DNA from: Bordetella genomosp. 7
Lineage (GTDB): Bacteria > Pseudomonadota > Gammaproteobacteria > Burkholderiales > Burkholderiaceae_B
DNA length: 64,000 nt
Direction of reading: 5' to 3'
Assembly: GCF_002261265.1 (NCBI RefSeq)
Contig: NZ_NEVK01000008.1
Coordinates: 248,001 to 312,000, forward strand
Shown here: one piece after another, positions 16,550 through 25,291 of the stretch
Layout of the letters: every line of letters begins with the position of its first letter
Numbering within the stretch: the stretch's first letter is position 1
Position numbers and translations under genes: made by a program
The notes under the pieces: model-generated
The model's input: the letters and a program-made list of their open reading frames with translations, nothing else
The model's database searches: none
Told to the model about the DNA's origin: nothing

Positions 16550-17106
16550 GGCTGGCCTTCGCCACGGAATTTCTTGATCGTGGACACCGAGGCGGGATTG
16601 CCGAAGCGATCCTGCAGCGTCTGGAAGCTGGCGGGGCGCTTGCGCCGCTTGGGCTCGGGCACGTAGTAAAGCGCAATGAAGGCGTTGAGCCAGTCGATGA
16701 TCATGGGCGGCGCCGGCACCTGCTCGACGGTTTCCTGGGCATCGAGCCAGCGGCCGGCATCGTGATAGCTGAGCGTGACGATTTCGGGCCGCGCGCGCGG
16801 TTCGCCGCCATCGGCGGGCTCGTGCATGCGCCACAGCACGAACCAGCACGGGGCGGGCGTCGTGGTGTTGAGCACGTAGCCTTCGACGTCGTCTTTGAAC
16901 AGGCGCACGGTGAAGCCGGGGTGCAGCCACCGCTCGTGCGCATCGTCTTTATAGAGCAGCCGTTCGCTGTCGCCGAAGGTTTCTTCGTTGGCCACGACGT
17001 CATCGAGCACCCAGCGCCATTCCTGCCAGCGGCTCATGGGCCCGGTGATGCGCTCTTTGCGCATCACCACGGCAACGTCCAGGCTGATGGGAAGGGTGTC
17101 GTTCAT
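16546..17106 (-). CDS. DUF3305 domain protein
   Basis: 186 aa, no signal peptide. The segment ISLDVAVVMRKERITGPMSRWQEWRWVLDDV near the N terminus and VRLFKDDVEGYVLNTTTPAPCWFVLWRM match DUF3305, the standing partner of DUF3306 in FDH loci. The last 60 residues (VYYVPEPKRRKRPASF-like and FGNPASVSTIKKFRGEG) are basic. It follows apbC by 8 bases and overlaps the DUF3306 gene. Biochemical function unknown. Confidence 0.9.
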   Translation of the reverse strand: MNDTLPISLDVAVVMRKERITGPMSRWQEWRWVLDDVVANEETFGDSERLLYKDDAHERWLHPGFTVRLFKDDVEGYVLNTTTPAPCWFVLWRMHEPADGGEPRARPEIVTLSYHDAGRWLDAQETVEQVPAPPMIIDWLNAFIALYYVPEPKRRKRPASFQTLQDRFGNPASVSTIKKFRGEGQP

Positions 17107-17114
17107 GGCGAAGC

Positions 17115-18203
17115 CTACTTGACCCGGCTGATCGCAATGGCCGAAAGCTTGGAGGAATGGTCTTTGGCCATGCCCGCCATGGCCACCGCCACCTGGCGGG
17201 CCACCGATTTATAGATGCCGGCGATCTCGCCATCGGGGTCGGCCACCACGGTGGGCTGGCCGCTGTCGGCCTGCAGGCGGATGTTGATGTCCAGCGGCAA
17301 TGCGCCCAGGTACGGCAGGTTGTAGTCGGCTGCCATTTTCTTGCCTCCGCCGGCGCCGAATATATGCTCGGCGTGACCGCACTGGCTACAGACATGCACC
17401 GCCATGTTCTCGACCACGCCCAGGATCGGCACGCCGACCTTTTCGAACATTTTCACTCCCTTGCGGGCGTCGAGCAAGGCGATGTCCTGCGGGGTGGTGA
17501 TGACGACCGCGCCGGTCACCGGCACCTTCTGGCTGAGCGACAGGTGGATGTCGCCCGTGCCCGGCGGCATGTCGACGACCAGGTAATCCAGGTCTTTCCA
17601 GTTGGTCTGGCGCAGCAGTTGTTCGAGCGCCTGTACCGCCATGGGCCCGCGCCAGATCATGGCCTCGTCGGCATCGACCAGGAAGCCGATGGACATGACC
17701 TGCACGCCGTAGTTCTCGAGCGGCTCCATGGTGGTGCCGTCTTCGCTTTGCGGACGGGCGTCGATGCCCATCATGAGCGACTGGCTGGGGCCGTAGATGT
17801 CGGCGTCCAGCACGCCTACCCGCGCGCCTTCGGCGGCCAGCGCCAGGGCCAGGTTGACGGCGGTGGTGCTCTTGCCGACCCCGCCCTTGCCCGACGCCAC
17901 GGCAATGATGTTCTTGATGTTGGGCAGCAACGCCACCCCGCGCTGCGCCGCGTGGGCCACGATGACCGAACGCAGGTTGACCGAGACATTGCCCACGCCC
18001 GGCACGGCGCGCGCGGCGGCGATCAGGGCGCTGCGCAGCGCCGGGATCTGGCTCTTGGCCGGGTAGCCCAGTTCGACATCGAAGGCGACGTCGGCGCCAT
18101 CGATCTGAAGATTCTTGACCGTTTTGGGCGTGGCCACCGGCCGGCCCGTGTTGGGGTCGATGACGGCCTGCAAGGCCTGAATTAGTGTATCTGAGGCGAC
18201 CAT
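17115..18203 (-). CDS. apbC: iron-sulfur cluster carrier ATPase, Mrp/NBP35 family
   Basis: P-loop ATPase that carries and delivers 4Fe-4S clusters. 362 aa. An N-terminal MIP18-like domain covers residues 1-85, then the deviant Walker A GKGGVGKS at 105-112, DADIYGPSQ, VDMPPGTGD and the cluster-binding CxxC in VHVCSQCGH. It heads the minus-strand maturation run leading to DUF3305/3306, the polyferredoxin and FDH, so its clusters may be used there, although ApbC normally serves many clients. Confidence 0.93.
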   Translation of the reverse strand: MVASDTLIQALQAVIDPNTGRPVATPKTVKNLQIDGADVAFDVELGYPAKSQIPALRSALIAAARAVPGVGNVSVNLRSVIVAHAAQRGVALLPNIKNIIAVASGKGGVGKSTTAVNLALALAAEGARVGVLDADIYGPSQSLMMGIDARPQSEDGTTMEPLENYGVQVMSIGFLVDADEAMIWRGPMAVQALEQLLRQTNWKDLDYLVVDMPPGTGDIHLSLSQKVPVTGAVVITTPQDIALLDARKGVKMFEKVGVPILGVVENMAVHVCSQCGHAEHIFGAGGGKKMAADYNLPYLGALPLDINIRLQADSGQPTVVADPDGEIAGIYKSVARQVAVAMAGMAKDHSSKLSAIAISRVK

Positions 18204-18379
18204 GGGGTCTTTTACGCAAAAAATAGAAGAAAGCCGCTGCCGCGGCCGCTCGGTTCATGTTAGCAGAGGGGCTTGCGCCGCCGCATGAGGGCCTGCATGC
18301 AAGCGCGTAGGCCGGTTGCCGCTGGTCTATACTGGCCGCCAGACCGCGACGTGGAGCGCGGCCTTTTGCATCGCGTGCC

Positions 18380-18973
18380 ATGATCGATAAAGCAGACATC
18401 ACGGGCCTGATACTCGCGGGCGGGCGCGGCAGCCGCATGGGCGGTGTCGACAAGGGCCTGCAGAACTACCAGGGAATGCCCATGGCCGTGCAGGCGCTGT
18501 TGCGCCTGTCGCCACAGGTGGGCCACACCATGATCAACGCCAACCGCAACCTGTCGGCCTACGAGGCCATGGGCGTGCCGGTATGGCCCGATACGCTGCC
18601 CGACTACGCCGGCCCGCTGGCCGGCCTGGCGGCGGGGCTGGAACGCTGCGAAACGCCCTATCTCGTCACCGTGCCGTGCGACTGCCCGCGCTTTCCGCTG
18701 GACCTGGTCGAACGCCTGGCCGAGGGGCTCGCGCAGCATGACGCAGACATCGCCATGGCCGCCACGCTCCAGAACGGCCAGATGCGCACACAGCCGGTGT
18801 TCTGCCTGCTCAAGAGCGCTCTGCTGCCCAGCCTGATCGGCTTCTTGCAAAGCGGCCAGCGCAAGATCGACGCCTGGACAGCCACGCATCGCTGCGTCGA
18901 AGTCAGCTTCGACGACGCCCAGGCCTTTGCCGGGGCCAACACGCTGGCCGAACTGCAACAGCTTCAGATATGA
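18380..18973 (+). CDS. mobA: molybdenum cofactor guanylyltransferase
   Basis: Adds GMP to molybdopterin to form MGD, the cofactor of the FDH encoded next door. 197 aa. The nucleotide-binding start [19 protein letters not shown] lies at about residues 10-28 and the metal-binding VPCDCPRFP near 97-105. Divergent from apbC across 176 bases that include a TATACT -10-like box at 18328-18333. Its TGA overlaps the moeA ATG by four bases, and moeA and mobB follow. Confidence 0.93.
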   Translation: MIDKADITGLILAGGRGSRMGGVDKGLQNYQGMPMAVQALLRLSPQVGHTMINANRNLSAYEAMGVPVWPDTLPDYAGPLAGLAAGLERCETPYLVTVPCDCPRFPLDLVERLAEGLAQHDADIAMAATLQNGQMRTQPVFCLLKSALLPSLIGFLQSGQRKIDAWTATHRCVEVSFDDAQAFAGANTLAELQQLQI

Positions 18974-20262
18974 CTCGCCCCTTGCCTCCCAGCCTGGCGT
19001 CCATCGCCTCTTGTATCAGCGGCTACGATCCGGCCGCCCTGCCGGTCGAACAGGCCCGCGCCTTCATCGACCAGCTGGTGCCCCGCCTGCGCGCCACGGA
19101 AATGCTGCCTTTGCGCTCCGCGCTGGGCCGGGTACTGGCGCGCGACATCATTTCGTCCCTGAACGTGCCGGCGCACGACAATTCCGCCATGGACGGCTAC
19201 GCGTTCGCGGGCGCCCAGCTTTTGCCGGACGCCGACACCATCTTGCAGGTGGTGGGCAGCGGCATGGCGGGCGAGCCGTACGCCGGCCAGGCGGCCTCCG
19301 GGCAGTGCGTGCGCATCATGACCGGCGCGGTCATGCCGCCCGGCCTGGACACAGTCGTGCCACAAGAGTTCGTGCGCCAGGAGGGCGACCGCATTGTTGT
19401 TCCGGCGGGCGTCGTGCAAACGGGCGACAACCGCCGCCTGGCGGGCGAAGACCTGGCCAAGGGCGAGGCCGCCCTTGCAGCCGGGCGCGTGCTGCGTCCG
19501 GCCGATATCGGCATGCTGGCCTCGCTGGGGCAGGCCGAAGTGCCGGTCGTGCGGCGGCTGCGCGTGGCGTTCTTTTCCACGGGCAACGAACTGCGCTCCA
19601 TCGGCGAGCCGCTGGACGAAGGCTGCGTCTACGACAGCAACCGCTACACCCTGCACGGCATGCTGCAGCGCCTGGGAGTCGACCTCATCGACATGGGCGT
19701 GGTGCGCGACGACCCGCAGGCCCTGGCCGACGCATTCAGCGCTGCGGCGGCGAACGCGGACGCGGTGATCACATCGGGCGGGGTCAGCGTGGGCGAAGCC
19801 GACCACACCAAGACAGTCATGGCGCAACTCGGCGACGTGCTGTTCTGGCGCATTGCCATGCGGCCCGGCCGACCAATGGCTATCGGCCGCATCCAGGCCG
19901 AACACGGCGACGCCATCCTGTTCGGCCTGCCGGGCAACCCCGTGGCCGTCATGGTGACTTTTTACGCGCTGGTGCGCGACGCGCTGCTCACCATGGGCGG
20001 CGCCACCCCGCAGCCGCTGCCGCTGCTGCGCTGCGCCGCCGCGCATCCCATACGCAAGAAGCCGGGCCGCACCGAATACCAACGCGCCATCGTCTCGCCG
20101 GCTGCCGATGGCGGCTGGCAGGCCGCCACGACCGGATCGCAGGGGTCGGGCATCCTGCGCAGCATGAGCCAGGCCAACGGCCTGATGGTGTTGCACCACG
20201 ACCAGGGCAATGTCGCCGCCGGCGAACTGGTAGACGTACTGCCTTTCGAGGGCCTGCTTTGA
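18970..20262 (+). CDS. moeA: molybdopterin molybdotransferase
   Basis: Inserts molybdate (or tungstate) into adenylated molybdopterin. 430 aa. Recognised by [10 protein letters not shown], the [17 protein letters not shown] segment, [19 protein letters not shown] in the molybdopterin-binding domain, and [14 protein letters not shown]. It overlaps mobA (ATGA) and is followed by mobB within about 6 bases, giving a three-gene cofactor operon placed beside the FDH cluster. Confidence 0.95.
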   Translation: MTRPLPPSLASIASCISGYDPAALPVEQARAFIDQLVPRLRATEMLPLRSALGRVLARDIISSLNVPAHDNSAMDGYAFAGAQLLPDADTILQVVGSGMAGEPYAGQAASGQCVRIMTGAVMPPGLDTVVPQEFVRQEGDRIVVPAGVVQTGDNRRLAGEDLAKGEAALAAGRVLRPADIGMLASLGQAEVPVVRRLRVAFFSTGNELRSIGEPLDEGCVYDSNRYTLHGMLQRLGVDLIDMGVVRDDPQALADAFSAAAANADAVITSGGVSVGEADHTKTVMAQLGDVLFWRIAMRPGRPMAIGRIQAEHGDAILFGLPGNPVAVMVTFYALVRDALLTMGGATPQPLPLLRCAAAHPIRKKPGRTEYQRAIVSPAADGGWQAATTGSQGSGILRSMSQANGLMVLHHDQGNVAAGELVDVLPFEGLL

Positions 20263-20267
20263 ACGCC

Positions 20268-20819
20268 ATGCACGAGCCCCGCATGACCCGGATCATCGGC
20301 TTTGCCGGCTGGAGCGGCGCGGGCAAGACCTCGCTGCTCACCAAGCTGATACCGTGCCTGAAGGCGCGCGGCTACAGCGTATCGACGCTGAAGCACGCCC
20401 ATCACGCCTTCGACATCGATACGCCGGGCAAGGATTCCTATCGCCACCGGGAAGCCGGCGCCACCGAAGTGCTGGTAGCCTCGTCGGCGCGCTGGGCGCT
20501 GATGCATGAATTGCGCGGCGCCACCGAACCGGAGCTGGGCGAGTTGCTGGGCGCCATGAGCCCTGTGGACTTCATCCTGGTCGAAGGCTTCAAGCGCAAC
20601 GCCCACATCAAAATCGAAGTCCATCGCCAGGCCAACGGCAAACCGTGGCTTTACCCCGATGACCCCAGCATCGGCGCTATCGCCAGCGACATCAAACCAA
20701 CGGGCGCCGCGCTGCCGTGGGTATCGCTGGACGACTGCGAAGCCGTGGCCGACCTTGTGGTTTCACTGGCCTGGCCGCTGCCCCTGGCCGTGGAACGGCT
20801 CGGCGCCCAGCCGGTTTGA
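20268..20819 (+). CDS. mobB: molybdopterin-guanine dinucleotide biosynthesis protein B
   Basis: GTP-binding adaptor that assists MobA. 183 aa from ATG 20268; a second ATG at 20283 gives 178 aa and is also possible since neither has a strong ribosome site. The P-loop is GWSGAGKTSLL, followed by STLKHAHHAFDIDTPGKDS and FILVEGFK. Third gene of mobA-moeA-mobB. The 3' flank carries the first cluster of hairpin repeats. Confidence 0.92.
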   Translation: MHEPRMTRIIGFAGWSGAGKTSLLTKLIPCLKARGYSVSTLKHAHHAFDIDTPGKDSYRHREAGATEVLVASSARWALMHELRGATEPELGELLGAMSPVDFILVEGFKRNAHIKIEVHRQANGKPWLYPDDPSIGAIASDIKPTGAALPWVSLDDCEAVADLVVSLAWPLPLAVERLGAQPV

Positions 20820-20838
20820 CCGCCGGCGCGGCCGGATA

Positions 20839-21109
20839 GGTGTCTGACACCCTTCGGGAGTCAGACACCACACATGCCAAGCGCGATGCCGGAATGACGC
20901 GGCCAACGCAACGGTAAAGGTGTCTGACTCCCGAAGGGTGTCAGACACCGCCAACGCCAAGCGCGATGCCGGAATGACATCACCGACGCAACAGCAAAGG
21001 TGTCTGACTCCCAAAGGGTGTCAGACACCGCCGATGCCCAGCACGATGCCGAAATGACGTGGCCAACGCAACGGCAAAGGTGTCTGACTCCCGAAGGGTG
21101 TCAGACACC
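20839..21109. repeat. hairpin-repeat cluster 1: four copies in 80-bp units
   Basis: Four 31-bp hairpins at 20839-20869, 20919-20949, 20999-21029 and 21079-21109, exactly 80 bases apart. Arms are GGTGTCTGAC and GTCAGACACC. The first copy has core ACCCTTCGGGA (orientation B); the next three have TCCC-NAA-GGGT (orientation A). The 49-base spacers are similar to each other and all in the same direction, so the loop of copy 1 is flipped relative to its spacer. No T-run follows any copy. The whole gap 20820-21248 between mobB and nudC is filled by this array plus about 140 bases of leader for nudC. Confidence 0.95.
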
Positions 21110-21248
21110 CCCCTTACAGATACCTGAAGCCGCCTCGTTGACACTTGGTAACCGACTGGGGTTATCCCAATAGCGAAGCGTGCCCGATCTGGCATTAAAT
21201 TACGCGCTGCGATCGACATCCGACCGGACACTTCGTAAGGAAGCACCC

Positions 21249-22010
21249 TTGAATTTCATTTTTCGTGGTAATGAGCTGCTGGTCCACGAAGCCGGCATCG
21301 CCTTGCCCGATGCCAGCGCCTGCGCATTGCTGGGCCTGCAGCCTGGCGCCTTGCAACAGGTTTGGCTGGACGACCCCTCTATCCGTACCACGCATGTACC
21401 GGCGACGTCCGAAGCGCCCCCGGGGTACGCGTTTCGCAGCCTGCGTGGGCTGCTGTCGGAACTGGGCGAACACGCGGCGCTGGCCGGCCGCGCATTCCAG
21501 ATTTGCGAATGGGCCCGTACACATCGGTACTGCGGCGTATGCGCCACGCCCATGCAGCCGGCCGGCCACGAGTTCTGCATGCGCTGCCCTGCCTGCGGCA
21601 TGTCGGCCTACCCCCGCATATCGCCCGCGATGATGGTGCTGGTGCGCAAGGGCGACAGCATCCTGCTTGCCCGCCATGCCACCTATGCCACGGCGCGCCA
21701 TACCGCCCTGGCCGGTTTTGTCGAGCCCGGCGAAAGCATCGAAGACGCGATCCATCGTGAAGTCATGGAAGAGGTAGGGCTTGCAGTAGACAACCTGCGC
21801 TATTTCGGCAGTCAGTCGTGGCCGTTTCCCCATTCGCTGATGATCGCCTTTACCGCTGAATACGCGGGCGGAGAAATCCGCCTGCAGGCCGACGAGATCG
21901 CCGAAGCGAATTGGTACGGGCCGGGCGATGCCCTGCCCCAGATCCCCATGCGCGAATCCATCGCTGGCCGCCTGGTGCGCGCAAATCTTCCGGCCGGCGC
22001 CTGTACCTGA
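21249..22010 (+). CDS. nudC: NAD(+) diphosphatase / NADH pyrophosphatase
   Basis: Nudix hydrolase cleaving NAD(H) to NMN(H) and AMP, and able to act on NAD-capped RNA. 253 aa from a TTG at 21249, chosen because TAAGGA lies at the right distance and the frame upstream has no family sequence. A zinc ribbon (CGVCATPM, CMRCPACG) precedes the Nudix box GFVEPGESIEDAIHREVMEE, followed by the SQSWPFPHSLM signature of NudC. Confidence 0.92.
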   Translation: MNFIFRGNELLVHEAGIALPDASACALLGLQPGALQQVWLDDPSIRTTHVPATSEAPPGYAFRSLRGLLSELGEHAALAGRAFQICEWARTHRYCGVCATPMQPAGHEFCMRCPACGMSAYPRISPAMMVLVRKGDSILLARHATYATARHTALAGFVEPGESIEDAIHREVMEEVGLAVDNLRYFGSQSWPFPHSLMIAFTAEYAGGEIRLQADEIAEANWYGPGDALPQIPMRESIAGRLVRANLPAGACT

Positions 22011-22048
22011 CTCTGCACCGCCTTGTGCCGGTACCCGTGTACCGGTGC

Positions 22049-23947
22049 ATGCCGGATCCTATGCGACATTCCACACTTCTCTTTATCGGCGCGGCCTACG
22101 CGTTGCTGACCCTGAGCCGCCTGGCGCTTTCCGCCTGGCAATGGCGACGCGTCCAAAAAGCCGGCGGCCTGCGTCCCATACTGCTGGGCGGGCTGCGTAT
22201 CGACACGCACCAGATCGCGGTATTGGCCGCCCTGCCGGCGGTGCTGTCGCCCTGGCTGGGGCATCTGCCCCAGGCCGCCGCGGCCACCAGCATCTGGCTA
22301 CAGGTGTGCTGGGTCCTGCTGGGTTTTCTGGAAGTCGCCACCCCGGCCTTCATCACCGAGTACGACACCCGGCCCAACCGCCTGTTCGTGGAATACCTGA
22401 AGCATCCGCGCGAAGTATCGGGCATGCTGTGGCGCGGCTACAAGCTCGAACTGGCCGCTGCCGTCGTATCTGTGGCGGCGCTCATTGCCGTGGGGCACGC
22501 GTTGTTCGGCGAGCCGCTGCCCGACGCGCGCTGGGCGTGGTGGCAGATGGCGCTGGGCAGCCTGGGCGCGCTTGCCGCGGTAATTCTGGCCATACGCGGC
22601 ACGCTGGGCCATCGTCCCATCAATCCGTCCACCGTGGCGTATTGCAACGACGGCATGTTGAATACGCTGCCGCTGAACTCGCTGTACAACGTGTTCTACG
22701 CCGTGTACAGCATGAAGAACGAGAAATCCGCCGCTGCCGTGTACGGCCGCATGCCGGGCGACCGCATGCACGACATCGTGCTGTCGTGCGCGGGCCTGCC
22801 CGTTCCGCCCACGGTGGCCACGCACCCCAGCGTGCATCGCCAGGAGCCGACGCGGTCGCGCGGGCGGCCCGCCAATATCGTGATCATTCTGGAAGAAAGC
22901 CTGGGGGCGCAGTACAGCGCCGCGCTGGGCGGCGCCAACCTCACCCCGCACCTGGACGCCCTGGCACGCGAGGGTTGGGCGTTTGCGCGGGCCTACGCCA
23001 CCGGCACGCGTTCCGTGCGCGGCCTGGAAGCGGTAACGGCAGGCTTCCTGCCAACACCGGCGCAGGCCGTGCTCAAGCTGCCTGCGGCGCAGCGCGGGTT
23101 CTTTACGCTGGCCGATGGCCTGGGGCGCCAGGGATATCGTTCGCGCTTCATCTACGGCGGCGAGTCGCACTTCGATAACATGAAGGCCTTCTTCCTGGGC
23201 AATGGTTTCGACGAAATCATCGACCTGCCGGACTTCAAAAACCCGGCGTTCGTAGGCACCTGGGGCGCGTCGGACGAAGACATGTTCACGCAGCTGGACG
23301 CGCGCCTGCGCGCCGATGGCGATCAGCCTACGTTTACGCTGGCCTTCAGCGTGTCGAATCATTCGCCCTGGGAATACCCCGCGGGGCGCATCCAGGTCGA
23401 CGGCAACCCCGCCACGGTAGAAAACACGGTGCGCTACGCCGACTGGGCGCTGGGGCAGTTCTTCGAGTGGGCGCGCCAGGCGCCGTACTGGGAAAACACC
23501 GTGTTCCTGGTGGTGGCCGACCACGATTCGCGCGTGTTCGGCGACACGCTGATACCGGTGCGCCATTTTCATATTCCGGCGGTGATCCTGGGCGGCGGTA
23601 TCGCGCCGCGCCGCGAAGACGGCATCATCAGCCAGATTGACTTGCCGCCCACGCTGCTGTCGCTGGCCGGCGTAACCTGCGCACACCCGATGCTCGGCCA
23701 TGACCTGACCCGCAGCATTCCCAACCGCGCGATCATGCAATACGAAAGCCACTATGGTTATTTGAAGGGCGATGACCTGCTGGTACTGCTGCCGGGCAAG
23801 GCGCCGGTGCAGTTCCGCTACCAAATGCCTGATCACTGCGCGGCAGTCGAAGTGGACCAAGCCCTGGCCGAAGAGGCGCTGGCTCATGCGCTGTGGCCCA
23901 GCTGGGCCTATCGCGAAGAGCGGTATTGCTTGCCGCCTGCTGCCTGA
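22049..23947 (+). CDS. LTA-synthase-like membrane sulfatase/phosphotransferase
   Basis: 632 aa from ATG 22049 (ATG 22061 is an alternative). About five membrane helices lie within residues 1-190, followed by an exported alkaline-phosphatase-fold domain. Motifs: IVIILEESLGAQYSAALGG with the metal-binding Glu, TGTRSVRGLEAV with the probable nucleophile Thr, SNHSPWEYP and VVADHDSRVFG. In Gram-positives this family makes lipoteichoic acid; in proteobacteria relatives add phosphoglycerol to periplasmic glucans (OpgB-like). Substrate here is unknown. A hairpin cluster follows its stop. Confidence 0.85.
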   Translation: MPDPMRHSTLLFIGAAYALLTLSRLALSAWQWRRVQKAGGLRPILLGGLRIDTHQIAVLAALPAVLSPWLGHLPQAAAATSIWLQVCWVLLGFLEVATPAFITEYDTRPNRLFVEYLKHPREVSGMLWRGYKLELAAAVVSVAALIAVGHALFGEPLPDARWAWWQMALGSLGALAAVILAIRGTLGHRPINPSTVAYCNDGMLNTLPLNSLYNVFYAVYSMKNEKSAAAVYGRMPGDRMHDIVLSCAGLPVPPTVATHPSVHRQEPTRSRGRPANIVIILEESLGAQYSAALGGANLTPHLDALAREGWAFARAYATGTRSVRGLEAVTAGFLPTPAQAVLKLPAAQRGFFTLADGLGRQGYRSRFIYGGESHFDNMKAFFLGNGFDEIIDLPDFKNPAFVGTWGASDEDMFTQLDARLRADGDQPTFTLAFSVSNHSPWEYPAGRIQVDGNPATVENTVRYADWALGQFFEWARQAPYWENTVFLVVADHDSRVFGDTLIPVRHFHIPAVILGGGIAPRREDGIISQIDLPPTLLSLAGVTCAHPMLGHDLTRSIPNRAIMQYESHYGYLKGDDLLVLLPGKAPVQFRYQMPDHCAAVEVDQALAEEALAHALWPSWAYREERYCLPPAA

Positions 23948-24022
23948 GTGGCGGGACCTTTACGCAACGGCGCGCGCTTCACCGGAGACGGGAAAGAGCC
24001 AACAGGCCGGCAAGAATGCCAA

Positions 24023-24276
24023 GGTGTCTGACACCCTTCGGGAGTCAGACACCTACACCAAAAAGCACCAACCTCCGCTCCGGGCCTACCCTGCTAGGTG
24101 TCTGACTCCCAACGGGTGTCAGACACCCACGCCAAGAAACACCACCCTCCGCTCCTGGCCCCCCCCGCCCAGGTGTCTGACTCCCAACGGGTGTCAGACA
24201 CCCACGCCAAGAAACACCACATCCACTCCTGGCCTACCCCGCCCCGGTGTCTGACTCCCAACGGGTGTCAGACACC
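24023..24276. repeat. hairpin-repeat cluster 2: four copies in 74-75-bp units
   Basis: Copies at 24023-24053 (orientation B, core ACCCTTCGGGA), 24097-24127, 24172-24202 and 24246-24276 (orientation A, core TCCCAACGGGT). Spacers of about 44 bases share a CCAAGAAACACCA-type segment in direct orientation. The loop triplet of the three A copies has changed from GAA to AAC while the CCC/GGG stem is kept. The cluster fills the gap between the convergent LTA-synthase-like and class II aldolase genes (23948-24295). Confidence 0.95.
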
Positions 24277-24295
24277 TATGCAGCGTACCGATGCA

Positions 24296-25066
24296 TCAGG
24301 TGCGATACGACGGATCGCGCCGGTTGAGCATGCGCAGCATGGCGGGCCATTCGAGAATGCCGTGCGGGCGTCGCACCTCGGGCTTGTACAGATGCTCGGT
24401 CTTGGCGACGACATCGGGATCGGGGATATTCAGCTCGGTGTTGCATGCCATGGCATCGACCTGCGCGCGGCAGGCCATCTCCAGCCAGTAGATGGTGTTG
24501 AACGCCTGCGGGATGTCGGCGCCCGTGACCAGCAGTCCATGGTTGCGCAGGATCATCGAATCGCGGCTGCCCAGGTCGCGCACCAGGCGTTCGCGTTCCT
24601 CGGTGTCGATGGCCGGACCTTCAAAGTCATGGTAGGCAATGCTGGCGAAGCGCATGGCGGTTTGTGTCAGGGGCAGCAACCCGCACTTGAGCGCCGATAC
24701 CGCCATGCCGGCGCGGCTGTGCGTATGGATGACACAGTGCGCGTCGCGCCGCGCGCCGTGCACGGCGCTGTGGATGACGTACCCGGCCGGATTCACGCCG
24801 TAGTCCTTGTGCGGATTGAGCAGAACGTCGCCAGCCAGGTTGATGGTGATCAGGCTGGATGCGGTGATCTCTTCGTACAGGTACCCATAGGGGTTGATGA
24901 GCAGGCGATCGGCCTCGCCGGGAATGCGCGCCGTAATGTGGTTATAAATCAGGTCGCTCATGCCATACAGCGGCATCAGCCGGTATGCGGCCGCAAGCTC
25001 GACGCGGGTTTCCCATTCCTGGGCCGAAACGGCGGACTTCACGTCCATGGTCAGATCTTCATTCAT
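24296..25066 (-). CDS. class II aldolase/adducin family protein
   Basis: 256 aa. The start at 25066 follows AGGAGA at good spacing. Metal-binding histidines are visible in CVIHTHSRAG and in the later MILRNHGLLVTG; MSDLIYNHITARIPG and LLINPYGYLYEEIT are typical of this family. Members are fuculose- or ribulose-phosphate aldolases or related decarboxylases and dehydratases. The adducin-like N terminus is common in uncharacterised beta-proteobacterial paralogues. It lies downstream of an IclR gene on the same strand. Substrate unknown. Confidence 0.87.
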   Translation of the reverse strand: MNEDLTMDVKSAVSAQEWETRVELAAAYRLMPLYGMSDLIYNHITARIPGEADRLLINPYGYLYEEITASSLITINLAGDVLLNPHKDYGVNPAGYVIHSAVHGARRDAHCVIHTHSRAGMAVSALKCGLLPLTQTAMRFASIAYHDFEGPAIDTEERERLVRDLGSRDSMILRNHGLLVTGADIPQAFNTIYWLEMACRAQVDAMACNTELNIPDPDVVAKTEHLYKPEVRRPHGILEWPAMLRMLNRRDPSYRT

Positions 25067-25291
25067 GCGATGTCTCCTTCGCAACGAAAGGCGGGACTGC
25101 TCGCGGCGCGACATGCGCTGCTCTCTGACTACCGATGCTAGGGTGACGCGCAACCCGCCACAAGGCCGTCCGAGGCCGGCGCGGCCGCTTTTTTTCACGG
25201 CGCGAAATTTATACCGGCCGCGGCCGTGAACGATGCACATCCGACGCCTGGCAAAGCCTTAATGCACGCCGGCCGATCGGCGCCGCCCGGA

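Noticed and set aside
20839-24276. CRISPR-like spacing of 31-bp repeats at 74-80 bases
   Set aside because: Repeats are fully palindromic, occur in two orientations, the spacers are similar to each other, and no cas gene is near.
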